Assembly (NCBI GenBank): GCA_031258995.1
Contig: JAIRMB010000005.1
Location: forward strand, 1-6,930
Direction of reading: 5' to 3'
Length of the DNA stretch: 6,930 bases
Source of the DNA: Puniceicoccales bacterium
GTDB taxonomy: Bacteria; Verrucomicrobiota; Verrucomicrobiia; Opitutales; JAIRLM01
Shown: positions 1 to 5,094 of the stretch, in pieces
Layout: every line of letters begins with the position of its first letter
Numbering within the stretch: the first letter of the stretch is position 1
Notes under the pieces: model-generated
What the model was told of the DNA's origin: nothing
Database searches by the model: none
What the model saw: only the letters and a program-made list of their open reading frames with translations
Position numbers and translations under genes: made by a program

Positions 1-469
1 CATTAACGGCTGGGTGGAGGAGTTGCTGCAAACCGATGCCCTACAGGGGATGGTCCCCTGCAATGGGGCGAAAATTCTGCACGAAGTGCGAGAGGGGAAC
101 TCGCGGCTGGATCTCTGCATTCGGCGTGGAGAACAGCGCACCTACCTAGAGCTGAAGACCCCCATGCGAGAGCTGTTCTTCAACGCCGATACGCCCCTAT
201 CCCGTCCGCCCGATCCTAACTACTTCGAGCGAGGAATTAAGCACTTTTACGAGCTCGCCCGACTAGCCGGCGAAGGGAACCGGACCATAGTGGCGATTTG
301 CTTCATGTACGATGCAGAGGAATTTCGCCCGCGGGAGCAGTCCGAATGGAGCAAGCGCATACGGGAGGCCGTAGACTACTCCAGACGGCAGGGGGTAGAA
401 AGCTGGCAGATTAACCTGAAGATCACCGCTCGGCGTCTTTCGGTCCGACGTCTTTTCCGGCTCTGGTAG
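1..469 (+). CDS. sfsA: SfsA-family DNA-binding/nuclease protein, 5'-partial
   Basis: The reading frame is open from the first bases (frame begins at base 2) to the TAG at 467-469, so the true start lies left of the window; the GTG at 14 is probably internal. About 155 residues are visible. SfsA (sugar fermentation stimulation protein) has an N-terminal OB-like DNA-binding domain and a C-terminal PD-(D/E)xK nuclease-like domain; only the latter is seen. Diagnostic pieces are EVREGNSRLDL (catalytic-type Asp), YLELK (the ExK half), FERGIKHFYEL (family usually has TERGxKHLxEL) and AICFMYDAEEFRP (family VxRxDAxxFxP). The segment between ELK and ERG is diverged: the usual FPDAVT reads PPDPNY. The last ~15 residues are Arg-rich and are encoded where the gene overlaps the convergent beta-helix gene by 47 bp. 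Family assignment is fairly secure; the cellular role of SfsA is poorly defined even in model species. Confidence 0.78.
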   Translation, partial: INGWVEELLQTDALQGMVPCNGAKILHEVREGNSRLDLCIRRGEQRTYLELKTPMRELFFNADTPLSRPPDPNYFERGIKHFYELARLAGEGNRTIVAICFMYDAEEFRPREQSEWSKRIREAVDYSRRQGVESWQINLKITARRLSVRRLFRLW

Positions 470-1073
470 GCTTTCCCGCTGAGATCGCAGGCCGTTCCGG
501 GCAGTAGGCGACTGCACCGTCCGGGAGAAAGCCGCCGAAGGCAAGGCAGGGGTGCACCAGCGCCCCGTGGCCCAGAACCGTTCCGGGCTGCAGCACCGCA
601 TTGCAGCCCACTTGAGCCCCGTCGCCCAGGAATGCACCCAATTTCCGCAAATCTGTCTGTTGGGGTCCCATTGGCAATTGAATCCGCACCGGCTGGCCGT
701 CCAGCCGCAGATTGGATAGAACGGCGCCGGCCCCCAAGTGACTCCCATTCCCTAGCACGGAATCCCCCACATAGCTGAGGTGGGCAACGGTGGCGCCGTC
801 CATCAGGATGGAACCTTTTACCTCACAGCCGCCGCCAACGGTACAGTTAGCCCCTAGCAGCAGAGGGGGTCGCAAAAAAGCGGATGGACCCACCGTCGCG
901 CTGTGGTGGATCACTATGCCTTTGGCCGGCGAAAAAAAATCTTTTCCTCTGCCCATCACGGTATCTAGCGCTTCGGCGATGTGAGAAGGCCAGAGCCAAA
1001 GGGGCAGTTCTTCGAAAAAACCCGCCCAGAGGGCGAGGGATCCCCATGAGCTAAACAGCCGGAGTTCTTTCAT
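423..1073 (-). CDS. left-handed beta-helix (hexapeptide) sugar acyltransferase, GlmU C-domain-like
   Basis: A 216-residue protein from the ATG at 1073. A TTG five codons upstream (1088) is open too, but it lies inside rodZ and has no usable ribosome site. Residues ~53-190 show hexapeptide-repeat texture typical of left-handed beta-helix acyltransferases (IHHSATVGPSAFL, GANCTVGGGCEV, GDGAQVGCNAVLQPGTVLG). Residues 86-121 match the GlmU acetyltransferase core: VKGSIL, then VAHLSYVGDS, then GAGAVLSN. His98 aligns with the GlmU catalytic histidine in its HLTYxGD motif. The GlmU pyrophosphorylase domain is absent; instead there is a short Trp/Leu-rich N-terminus (residues 5-35). The likely job is acyl transfer to a nucleotide sugar in envelope biogenesis, but the substrate cannot be read from sequence. 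It follows rodZ by 4 nt, and the rodZ stop TAG forms part of its ribosome site (TAGGACC-ATG), so the two are probably co-transcribed. The charged tail overlaps the convergent sfsA gene. Confidence 0.8.
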   Translation of the reverse strand: MKELRLFSSWGSLALWAGFFEELPLWLWPSHIAEALDTVMGRGKDFFSPAKGIVIHHSATVGPSAFLRPPLLLGANCTVGGGCEVKGSILMDGATVAHLSYVGDSVLGNGSHLGAGAVLSNLRLDGQPVRIQLPMGPQQTDLRKLGAFLGDGAQVGCNAVLQPGTVLGHGALVHPCLAFGGFLPDGAVAYCPERPAISAGKPTRAGKDVGPKDAER

Positions 1074-1077
1074 GGTC

Positions 1078-1836
1078 CTAGTAGGCAACTTCCAGCCAAC
1101 CGGCGCCGGAATTTTTGGGACGAATGACCTCGCCCCCTTCCTTCTGAATCGTTAGCGCGTTGCCTTCCGAATAGGAAATCTGCACGTCCTCACGGACGGA
1201 AACGTTTTCACTAGCCCCCTTTTTTAGGGTGCCGGAAAAAATTTTTTGCTTCGAATTTTTTTCTCTCACCAGCACTCGGACTTCATTTGATGCGTTGAGC
1301 GTCAGCCGTTTGATCGCATTGGGAGTCACGTAGACCACATCGGCGCCCTCGCCGTTAAGCAATTCCTCCCATTCTAGGTCGCGACTCGTCGATGGACGCA
1401 GGAAAAAAAAGCCGATGAGGAGAAGGAGCAAGGTCCCGCCGCCGTAGGCTAGCCACCTCCGACCTTTCAATTTCATCCGCAGAAATGCCCACCAATCCCT
1501 CATGGCGACGGCCGGCACCGCCCTCTCTGTTGAATCTTCAACATCGGAGGCAGCAGCCTCTGCCACATATTCTTTTCTAGCGGTTGGCCTGTCCCCTTTC
1601 TCGTCTCCGCCATCCACCTGGGCGATAAACTTCGCCGGATCCAACCCCAAAAATTGGGAATAAATTTTTAAAAAGCCGCGTCGGTAGATGGCGGGCAGAT
1701 CGAAGTCGAAATGGTTGTCTTCGAATTGCTGGAGGCAGTCCTCGGGGATCTTTGTCTCACTTTCCACCTGCTTCAGCGAAAGCTGCCTTTTCTCTCTCGC
1801 CTGCCGCAGCTGCTCCCCTAGATTTGCCGTTACCAC
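1078..1836 (-). CDS. rodZ: RodZ-like cytoskeletal protein (HTH, TM, DUF4115-like)
   Basis: A 252-residue protein with the full RodZ layout. The N-terminal Xre-like helix-turn-helix spans residues 6-72 (LGEQLRQAREKRQLSLKQV, then TKIPEDCLQQFE and the YRRGFLKIYSQFLGLDP signature). A charged Glu/Ala-rich linker covers ~73-120, one transmembrane helix ~128-147 (WLAYGGGTLLLLLIGFFFL), and a C-terminal beta-rich periplasmic domain ~165-250 resembling DUF4115. RodZ links MreB filaments to the elongation machinery at the inner membrane and helps set cell shape. The start is GTG at 1836. It has no visible Shine-Dalgarno sequence, and no in-frame ATG, GTG or TTG was seen between it and about position 1950. 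An ATG at 1894 is one frame off, separated by an A8 run, so an N-terminally extended form through slippage is conceivable but unproven. The helix is encoded across a T8 run, and an AAAAAATTTTTT palindrome lies at 1236-1247. Confidence 0.9.
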   Translation of the reverse strand: MVTANLGEQLRQAREKRQLSLKQVESETKIPEDCLQQFEDNHFDFDLPAIYRRGFLKIYSQFLGLDPAKFIAQVDGGDEKGDRPTARKEYVAEAAASDVEDSTERAVPAVAMRDWWAFLRMKLKGRRWLAYGGGTLLLLLIGFFFLRPSTSRDLEWEELLNGEGADVVYVTPNAIKRLTLNASNEVRVLVREKNSKQKIFSGTLKKGASENVSVREDVQISYSEGNALTIQKEGGEVIRPKNSGAGWLEVAY

Positions 1837-1946
1837 CGGGGCACAGATTAGTTTCGTCGGACGATCTGGCGAATTTTTTTTGCGCCTTGCCCATGGCGGC
1901 GGTATTTTTTTACGGCGCCGCAGCCATCCGGCTCGGGATAGTGTGA

Positions 1947-1962
1947 AAGCCCGTCAGGGCTT
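1947..1962. repeat. inverted repeat, 6-bp stem with 4-nt loop
   Basis: AAGCCC and GGGCTT flank the loop GTCA, extendable by a G-T pair on the minus strand. It could be the base of a weak terminator or a leader structure for rodZ (minus) or the tRNA-Ala precursor (plus). It lacks a proper T-tract, so termination is not claimed. Confidence 0.5.
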
Positions 1963-1978
1963 CGGAGAAGGAAACTTC

Positions 1979-2007
1979 TTGACGGAACGGGGCCCCGAAG
2001 CAGTCAG
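1979..2007 (+). promoter_or_regulatory. candidate promoter of tRNA-Ala
   Basis: TTGACG (1979-1984) matches the sigma-70 -35 consensus at five of six positions and lies 37 nt upstream of the tRNA 5' end, the expected distance. The -10 position 17 nt later (AGTCAG) is a poor match, so the call rests on the -35 box and its placement only. The tRNA-Val gene has a similar box (TTGACT) at a comparable distance. Confidence 0.28.
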
Positions 2008-2015
2008 GAGCACGT

Positions 2016-2091
2016 GGGGTTGTAGCTCAGTCGGCAGAGCGCGTCGTTCGCAACGACGAGGTCGTCGGTTCGATTCCGATCAGCTCCACCA
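2016..2091 (+). tRNA. tRNA-Ala (anticodon CGC)
   Basis: A complete cloverleaf folds by hand. Acceptor GGGGTTG (2016-2022) pairs with CAGCTCC (2081-2087); D-stem GCTC/GAGC is at 2025-2028 and 2037-2040; anticodon stem CGTCG/CGACG is at 2042-2046 and 2054-2058; T-arm is 2064-2080 with loop TTCGATT. The anticodon loop TTCGCAA gives CGC (2049-2051), reading the alanine codon GCG. The G3-U70 wobble pair, the universal alanine identity element, is present (G2018 with T2085) and so is discriminator A73. The 3' CCA is encoded (2089-2091). The gene runs opposite to sctI and rodZ on either side, so any read-through from the T3SS operon would be antisense to it. Confidence 0.97.
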
Positions 2092-2128
2092 GCTTACCGG
2101 CGTGTGTTCGTGCAATCTCCGCGGCCGA

Positions 2129-2533
2129 CTAACCGGAGTTGCGGAAGAGGGTCTGGGTCCCCTGAGAGAGCTTGTCGGCCGTTTTTGCGGTGATGTCGTT
2201 CATGTAGGAAAGTTGGGTCATCTGGAACTGAATATGGATTAAGTCTTGCATGCTAATATTTCCGCGGGCGACGATGCCGGAGATGTCGTTGACGGCGTGG
2301 TCAAAATTTTTGCGAAACTCGCCCAGCGGCCTCCACAGTTTTTGAAAAACAGAGGGCGACGCTTCACCCGCCGACGGCGCAGCCGAATTGCCCTGTGCGG
2401 CCCCGGCCGAATCCAATTGGCCCAAAAGCCGCCCTATGTCGCCAGACTGAACGGTGCCGAAAAGCGTTCCCCCCGAAGCAGCGCCGCCCAGAGGGGGCAG
2501 CGAATCGACCGTTGAAACTATACCGTTGGACAT
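2129..2533 (-). CDS. sctI: type III secretion inner rod protein SctI
   Basis: A 134-residue protein. The first ~60 residues are low in complexity (Gly/Ala/Ser/Pro), while the C-terminal ~70 residues form an amphipathic helical segment. The ending, ISMQDLIHIQFQMTQLSYMND then TAKTADKLSQGTQTLFRNSG, fits the YscI/PrgJ/SctI C-terminus: a Leu/Gln-rich helix followed by a K-x-x-x-x-T-Q-x-L-like tail. SctI polymerises at the base of the needle inside the basal body and is itself a secreted early substrate. The ATG at 2533 has a good ribosome site (AGGAG, 9 nt upstream) formed in part by the stop codon of sctG (TAGGAG). It is the last gene of the cassette. In Yersinia-type operons sctJ follows sctI; here a tRNA gene on the other strand follows after 37 bp, with no visible terminator. 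Sequence conservation in this family is low, so position in the operon adds much of the confidence. Confidence 0.83.
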   Translation of the reverse strand: MSNGIVSTVDSLPPLGGAASGGTLFGTVQSGDIGRLLGQLDSAGAAQGNSAAPSAGEASPSVFQKLWRPLGEFRKNFDHAVNDISGIVARGNISMQDLIHIQFQMTQLSYMNDITAKTADKLSQGTQTLFRNSG

Positions 2534-2545
2534 GCTCGCTTTCTC

Positions 2546-2998
2546 CTAGCTTCTTCTCCTACGCAGGTAGCGAAAATCTTCCGTTTGCAAATGGCAGGCC
2601 AGCTCCACTGCTCCGCCGTCTGAGCCGTCCGCGATGATCTCGTCTAGGAGCCGGTCGCTGGCCCCCACCGCCCCACTCATACGAAAAATCATAGCGGCCA
2701 TCGCCTTCACCAGCTGATTGTCAGGATTGATCCCGGCAGCCCGCTGAACCAGTGTGTCGCAGGCGGTGGTCAGCTTTCCCTGGTTGATTTGAGCCACAGC
2801 AAGGCCGATCAGCGGCAGTTCCGAGTTGGGGCGGACAGCCGCGATGCCGGTGAAAATTATCACAGCTTGGGACGGCCTACCCTGGCCACAGGCTACATAG
2901 CCTACAGCCATGAGCAGTTGCAGCCACTCCGTCTTCGCCTCGGCAAACTCCGCGGGAATGGCATTAACGTAGAGACTTTTCTCCTGCCCCACTGCCAT
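2546..2998 (-). CDS. sctG: SctG-like TPR chaperone of the T3SS needle subunit
   Basis: About 150 residues from the ATG at 2998. The body (residues ~22-120) reads as helical TPR-like repeats: WLQLLMAVGYVACGQGRPSQAVIIFTGI, then ELPLIGLAVAQINQGKLTTA, with the small/large residue spacing of TPR helix pairs. YscG-type proteins bind the needle monomer together with YscE and keep it from polymerising early. The assignment rests on fold, size and position directly after sctF, as YscG itself is poorly conserved. The reading frame is open upstream to 3088 inside sctF, but that extension is a shadow. The AGGAG merged with the sctF stop codon lies only 2 nt before the ATG; the in-frame GTG two codons later (2992) sits 8 nt away and may be the true start. 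The protein ends in a very basic RRRRS tail. Confidence 0.72.
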   Translation of the reverse strand: MAVGQEKSLYVNAIPAEFAEAKTEWLQLLMAVGYVACGQGRPSQAVIIFTGIAAVRPNSELPLIGLAVAQINQGKLTTACDTLVQRAAGINPDNQLVKAMAAMIFRMSGAVGASDRLLDEIIADGSDGGAVELACHLQTEDFRYLRRRRS

Positions 2999-3006
2999 CA
3001 CTCCTA
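2999..3006 (-). promoter_or_regulatory. ribosome binding site of sctG fused to the sctF stop codon
   Basis: On the minus strand the sequence reads TAGGAGTG followed by ATG. TAG ends sctF and AGGAG is the Shine-Dalgarno core. The 2-nt gap to ATG is unusually short, while the gap to the in-frame GTG at 2992 is 8 nt. This site therefore bears on the choice of start for sctG. Confidence 0.6.
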
Positions 3007-3327
3007 GCGGATAGCCTGCGTTGTGCGGGAGAGGGCGTCGCCGGCGGCGCGGAGCGTACCGCTCGCCAATCCCGACGTCACGCCCCAAGATTGCACCATT
3101 CCTTGCACCCTTAGCAGCGCACCCTGGTCGATGTTGCTCCCACTGGCGGCCAAATTCTCGATAGCCGTGTTTAAGTCGCTCTCCTGATCATGAACTACTT
3201 GCCCCAGAAGTTTGTAGAGTTGTTCCAACGTGTAAACTCCGCCACCGGAGGCCGTAGGAAAAAGATCGCCCGAAAAGTCCGGCATGCCACTCCCGCTACC
3301 GCCGCTACCTCCACTGCCTCCTGCCAT
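3004..3327 (-). CDS. sctF: type III secretion needle protein SctF
   Basis: A 107-residue protein. The C-terminal ~75 residues have the needle-subunit helix-turn-helix: YTLEQLYKLLGQVVHDQESDL as first helix, a short turn around residues 62-68 (SGSNIDQ), then ALLRVQGMVQSWGVTSGLAS and the closing helix ending TTQAIR. The LLxxLQxxIxKWSV-like pattern of YscF is kept as LLRVQGMVQSWGV. SctF monomers polymerise into the external needle. The N-terminus is unusual: MAGG followed by Gly-Ser repeats to residue 14, longer than the N-termini of YscF-type needles. The ATG at 3327 has a GAGGG site upstream. ATG codon 15 (3285) is preceded by GGGAG at 4 nt spacing, so a 93-residue form without the Gly-Ser stretch is possible. 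It lies 43 nt after sctE and joins sctG through a stop/ribosome-site fusion. Confidence 0.85.
   Translation of the reverse strand: MAGGSGGSGGSGSGMPDFSGDLFPTASGGGVYTLEQLYKLLGQVVHDQESDLNTAIENLAASGSNIDQGALLRVQGMVQSWGVTSGLASGTLRAAGDALSRTTQAIR
3286..3321 (-). repeat. short tandem repeat encoding Gly-Gly-Ser units in SctF
   Basis: Codons 3-14 of sctF consist of three 9-nt units of the form GGN-GGN-AGY followed by GGG-AGT-GGC, giving GGSGGSGGSGSG. The third-base differences between units show it is not a fresh perfect expansion, but such an array could still vary in length between strains. Confidence 0.65.
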
Positions 3328-3370
3328 AGCACCACCCTCAACTAATTGTGTAGTTAACCGAATCTCTCCG

Positions 3371-3604
3371 TCAACCTCGAAAATTTTTTACGACCCCAAT
3401 GGCCGTCAGAAAACTCTTTTTTAATGCCCCGTAGGCGGCGAAGCGTTGCTGGTCTAAGCCGCTCATCAGGAGGCGATTCACCTGACCTAGGCCATCCATT
3501 AGCCGCTCCAGCACTTCCCGACGGCGCATTGGGTCGCGCAATTCTCGCTCCAGAGGAATGAGAGTCGGCGCTTCCACCCTTTCCTTTTGAATGGTTCCGT
3601 TCAT
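3371..3604 (-). CDS. sctE: small SctE-like T3SS needle chaperone
   Basis: A 77-residue protein from the ATG at 3604. The reading frame is open upstream to 3688, but that part lies inside sctD and is not needed. The ATG overlaps the sctD stop as ATGA (3604-3601), a classic translational-coupling junction. The protein is mainly helical: residues ~26-48 (RRREVLERLMDGLGQVNRLL) form one helix, and a second (QQRFAAYGALKKSFLTAIGVV) contains the 'LLxxG...Y..L....A..I' spacing seen in YscE/EscE/SsaE proteins. YscE pairs with YscG to hold YscF monomers. Size (YscE is about 66 residues), helical hairpin and position between sctD and sctF all fit. Sequence similarity in this family is minimal, so the name is an inference from context and pattern. 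Confidence 0.65.
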   Translation of the reverse strand: MNGTIQKERVEAPTLIPLERELRDPMRRREVLERLMDGLGQVNRLLMSGLDQQRFAAYGALKKSFLTAIGVVKNFRG

Positions 3605-4977
3605 CGAAGCGCCTCCAGTCGCATGTTGATGCGGCGGCCCTCGCGGCTGAAGGAAAGGCCGTCCGCCGAGATCCCGTCCACCCGCCACCCGCTCGGTAAA
3701 AAGGCGCCGCTGAAGTACTTTCTCCCATCTCCGGTCGCAACCCAGCTAAGCCCTCCAGAGCCAACGGTGATGGAACGTATGGGCTCTGGGAAAAAGGCAT
3801 TCAGCGAAGTCTCCGTTTGCGCCGAAAGCGTCTGCACATCGAACTCTAGAGGGGCATGATTGGAGAAAGTTTGAATGCAATCCTCCGCCGCCGATTTCCA
3901 TTGTTCCGTCTGGAGCGCACTGATTTTTCCCTGAAAAAGTATCTTTTCCGCCATCGGAAGGACCGTAATTTGGCGCGCAAGACCGTGGCGGCCTAACATT
4001 TCTCGCGCAGACTCAAGCACTTGGTCCGGCGTTAGCACGTCGTTTTGAATTTTTCTCACCCCGGGCACGTCCGTAGAGATGCGGGAGCGAATTTTTTGCC
4101 AGGCATCTCCGTCGTAGACGTAGCCCTCAATGGCGTAGGCCCCCGGCTGCAGCTGAATGGCCCGCAGTCGGCAGCCATCCATGCTGCGGAGCAAGTCCTC
4201 CACGGCAAACGTGATCCGCTCCTGACTGCGAACGGCGCAGTGAACGGACGGGTGGGCAGCCTGCAGGACGGTGCGCAGATCGCGTAAGTCGATATTTGTG
4301 GGGACATAGCCATCCACCACCACTTGCCCCCGCTCCACGCGAACGGTCACAGCGGGAAACTGCTCCATGGCGGCCAGCTGCGCCCGGACCACCTTTTCCA
4401 CGTCCGCCGCACCGATCTGCTTCTTTTTGGGCCAGCAGGCAATGGCCACCATGGCCGCCAAAAATGCACCACCCAAAAAGACCAGCAGCCGCACACGCCT
4501 TTTCCGCCGCCGGGCCGACTCCACTTCCCTTCGGGCCGCCCGCAGTGCAGCCGGTTCTGCGCTAAGATCCGCCTTTCTAAAGATTTCTTTCGGCACCTCG
4601 CCTTCTTCGATTTCTAGATTGGGTACGTCATCGGGGCCATGCTTCGACCACTCGCCGTCGGTGGGGCCAACAAGAATATGGGTGGCTCCCACGGTGATGA
4701 ATTGGAAATCGCCGACAGCCGCCGGATTTTTATCTTGAAGCAATTTCCCATTAAGGAATGTTTTCCCGTCCAACGGCTTTACAAAAATCTGACCTCTGTC
4801 GTAGGTAAGTTCTGCATGGAGGGGCTGCACCAGCGCATCCGATAGGAGCAATTCCGCCCCATCGCCGCTGCCCAACGTCAGGCGGGCGTCATTGCTGTCC
4901 ATCTCCACTTCCGCCCCCGCATGGGGGCCTGTGATGAGTTTGATTCGATAGGATGGACCGCCTCCCGCCATACGCAT
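3601..4977 (-). CDS. sctD: type III secretion inner-membrane ring protein SctD (FHA domain)
   Basis: About 458 residues from the ATG at 4977. The N-terminal FHA domain (residues ~8-108) includes YRIKLITGPHAGAEV, LGSGDGAELLLSD, the HAEL segment and the TFLNGKLL loop with the conserved NG. A Glu-rich then Arg-rich cytoplasmic linker (~120-163) ends in ARRRKRRVR, followed by one transmembrane helix (~164-182, LLVFLGGAFLAAMVAIACW). The rest is periplasmic, with repeated small alpha/beta ring-building/BON-like modules (VTVRVERGQVVVDGYV, AYAIEGYVYDG, EKILFQGKIS) and a C-terminal beta module (GRKYFSGAFLPSGWRVDGI). This is the YscD/PrgH/CdsD layout: it forms the outer part of the inner-membrane ring of the injectisome. 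Start choice is uncertain: TTG at 5010 (no ribosome site), ATG at 4977 and ATG at 4971 are in frame, and the FHA domain begins just after the last. It heads the cassette and overlaps sctE by 4 nt. Confidence 0.9.
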   Translation of the reverse strand: MRMAGGGPSYRIKLITGPHAGAEVEMDSNDARLTLGSGDGAELLLSDALVQPLHAELTYDRGQIFVKPLDGKTFLNGKLLQDKNPAAVGDFQFITVGATHILVGPTDGEWSKHGPDDVPNLEIEEGEVPKEIFRKADLSAEPAALRAARREVESARRRKRRVRLLVFLGGAFLAAMVAIACWPKKKQIGAADVEKVVRAQLAAMEQFPAVTVRVERGQVVVDGYVPTNIDLRDLRTVLQAAHPSVHCAVRSQERITFAVEDLLRSMDGCRLRAIQLQPGAYAIEGYVYDGDAWQKIRSRISTDVPGVRKIQNDVLTPDQVLESAREMLGRHGLARQITVLPMAEKILFQGKISALQTEQWKSAAEDCIQTFSNHAPLEFDVQTLSAQTETSLNAFFPEPIRSITVGSGGLSWVATGDGRKYFSGAFLPSGWRVDGISADGLSFSREGRRINMRLEALR

Positions 4978-5043
4978 TCGCAGTCTTGCCGCCGGTGCGA
5001 ATACTGTCAAACGAAATGAATAGCCGCGCGAACTCTTTTCGCT

Positions 5044-5059
5044 ACTTTTTTGGAAAAGT
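5044..5059. repeat. 6-bp inverted repeat in the sctD upstream region
   Basis: ACTTTT (5044-5049) and AAAAGT (5054-5059) flank TTGG. It shares the string TTTTTTGGAAA with the larger inverted repeat 38 bp downstream. It may be a second half of a regulatory region for the sctD operon; this is inferred from position only. Confidence 0.4.
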
Positions 5060-5065
5060 TCACCA

Positions 5066-5094
5066 TTGACTCACGGCATTTCATTTTTTGGAAA
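5066..5094 (+). promoter_or_regulatory. candidate promoter of tRNA-Val
   Basis: TTGACT (5066-5071) matches the -35 consensus at five of six positions; 17 nt later TGGAAA (5089-5094) is a weak -10. Transcription would begin a few bases before the tRNA at 5108. The -10 lies inside the perfect inverted repeat at 5075-5098, so a factor binding that repeat could affect the promoter. Confidence 0.3.

Larger units (their letters stand above)
1837..2015. other. intergenic region between rodZ and tRNA-Ala with several hairpins
   Basis: This 179-bp gap carries the rodZ 5' leader (minus strand) and the region upstream of tRNA-Ala (plus strand). Three inverted repeats are visible: AAGCCC-GTCA-GGGCTT (1947-1962), AGAAG-GAAA-CTTCT (1966-1979) with a GAAA tetraloop, and the palindrome CGGGGCCCCG (1988-1997). 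GCTTCGG (1959-1965) can instead pair with CCGAAGC (1995-2001), enclosing the GAAA hairpin and competing with the first stem. No T-tract follows a stem in a way that would make a clear intrinsic terminator. Runs of T8 (1874-1881) and T7 (1905-1911) lie near the rodZ end. No gene is supported here. Confidence 0.6.

Noticed and set aside
263..748. Minus-strand open frame of 161 codons
   Set aside because: It overlaps both sfsA and the beta-helix gene in another frame and has the Trp/Cys/Arg-rich composition of a shadow frame.
1988..1997. CGGGGCCCCG palindrome as a terminator
   Set aside because: The stem would have almost no loop and neither strand has a following T-tract.
1688..2242. Plus-strand open frame of 184 codons
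   Set aside because: It is antisense to rodZ and sctI and runs straight through the tRNA-Ala gene; the translation has no recognisable domain.
3354..3800. Minus-strand open frame of 148 codons
   Set aside because: It overlaps the ends of sctD and sctE in a third frame, and the product is a low-complexity Arg/Ser/Gly string. The sctD and sctE readings have family support.
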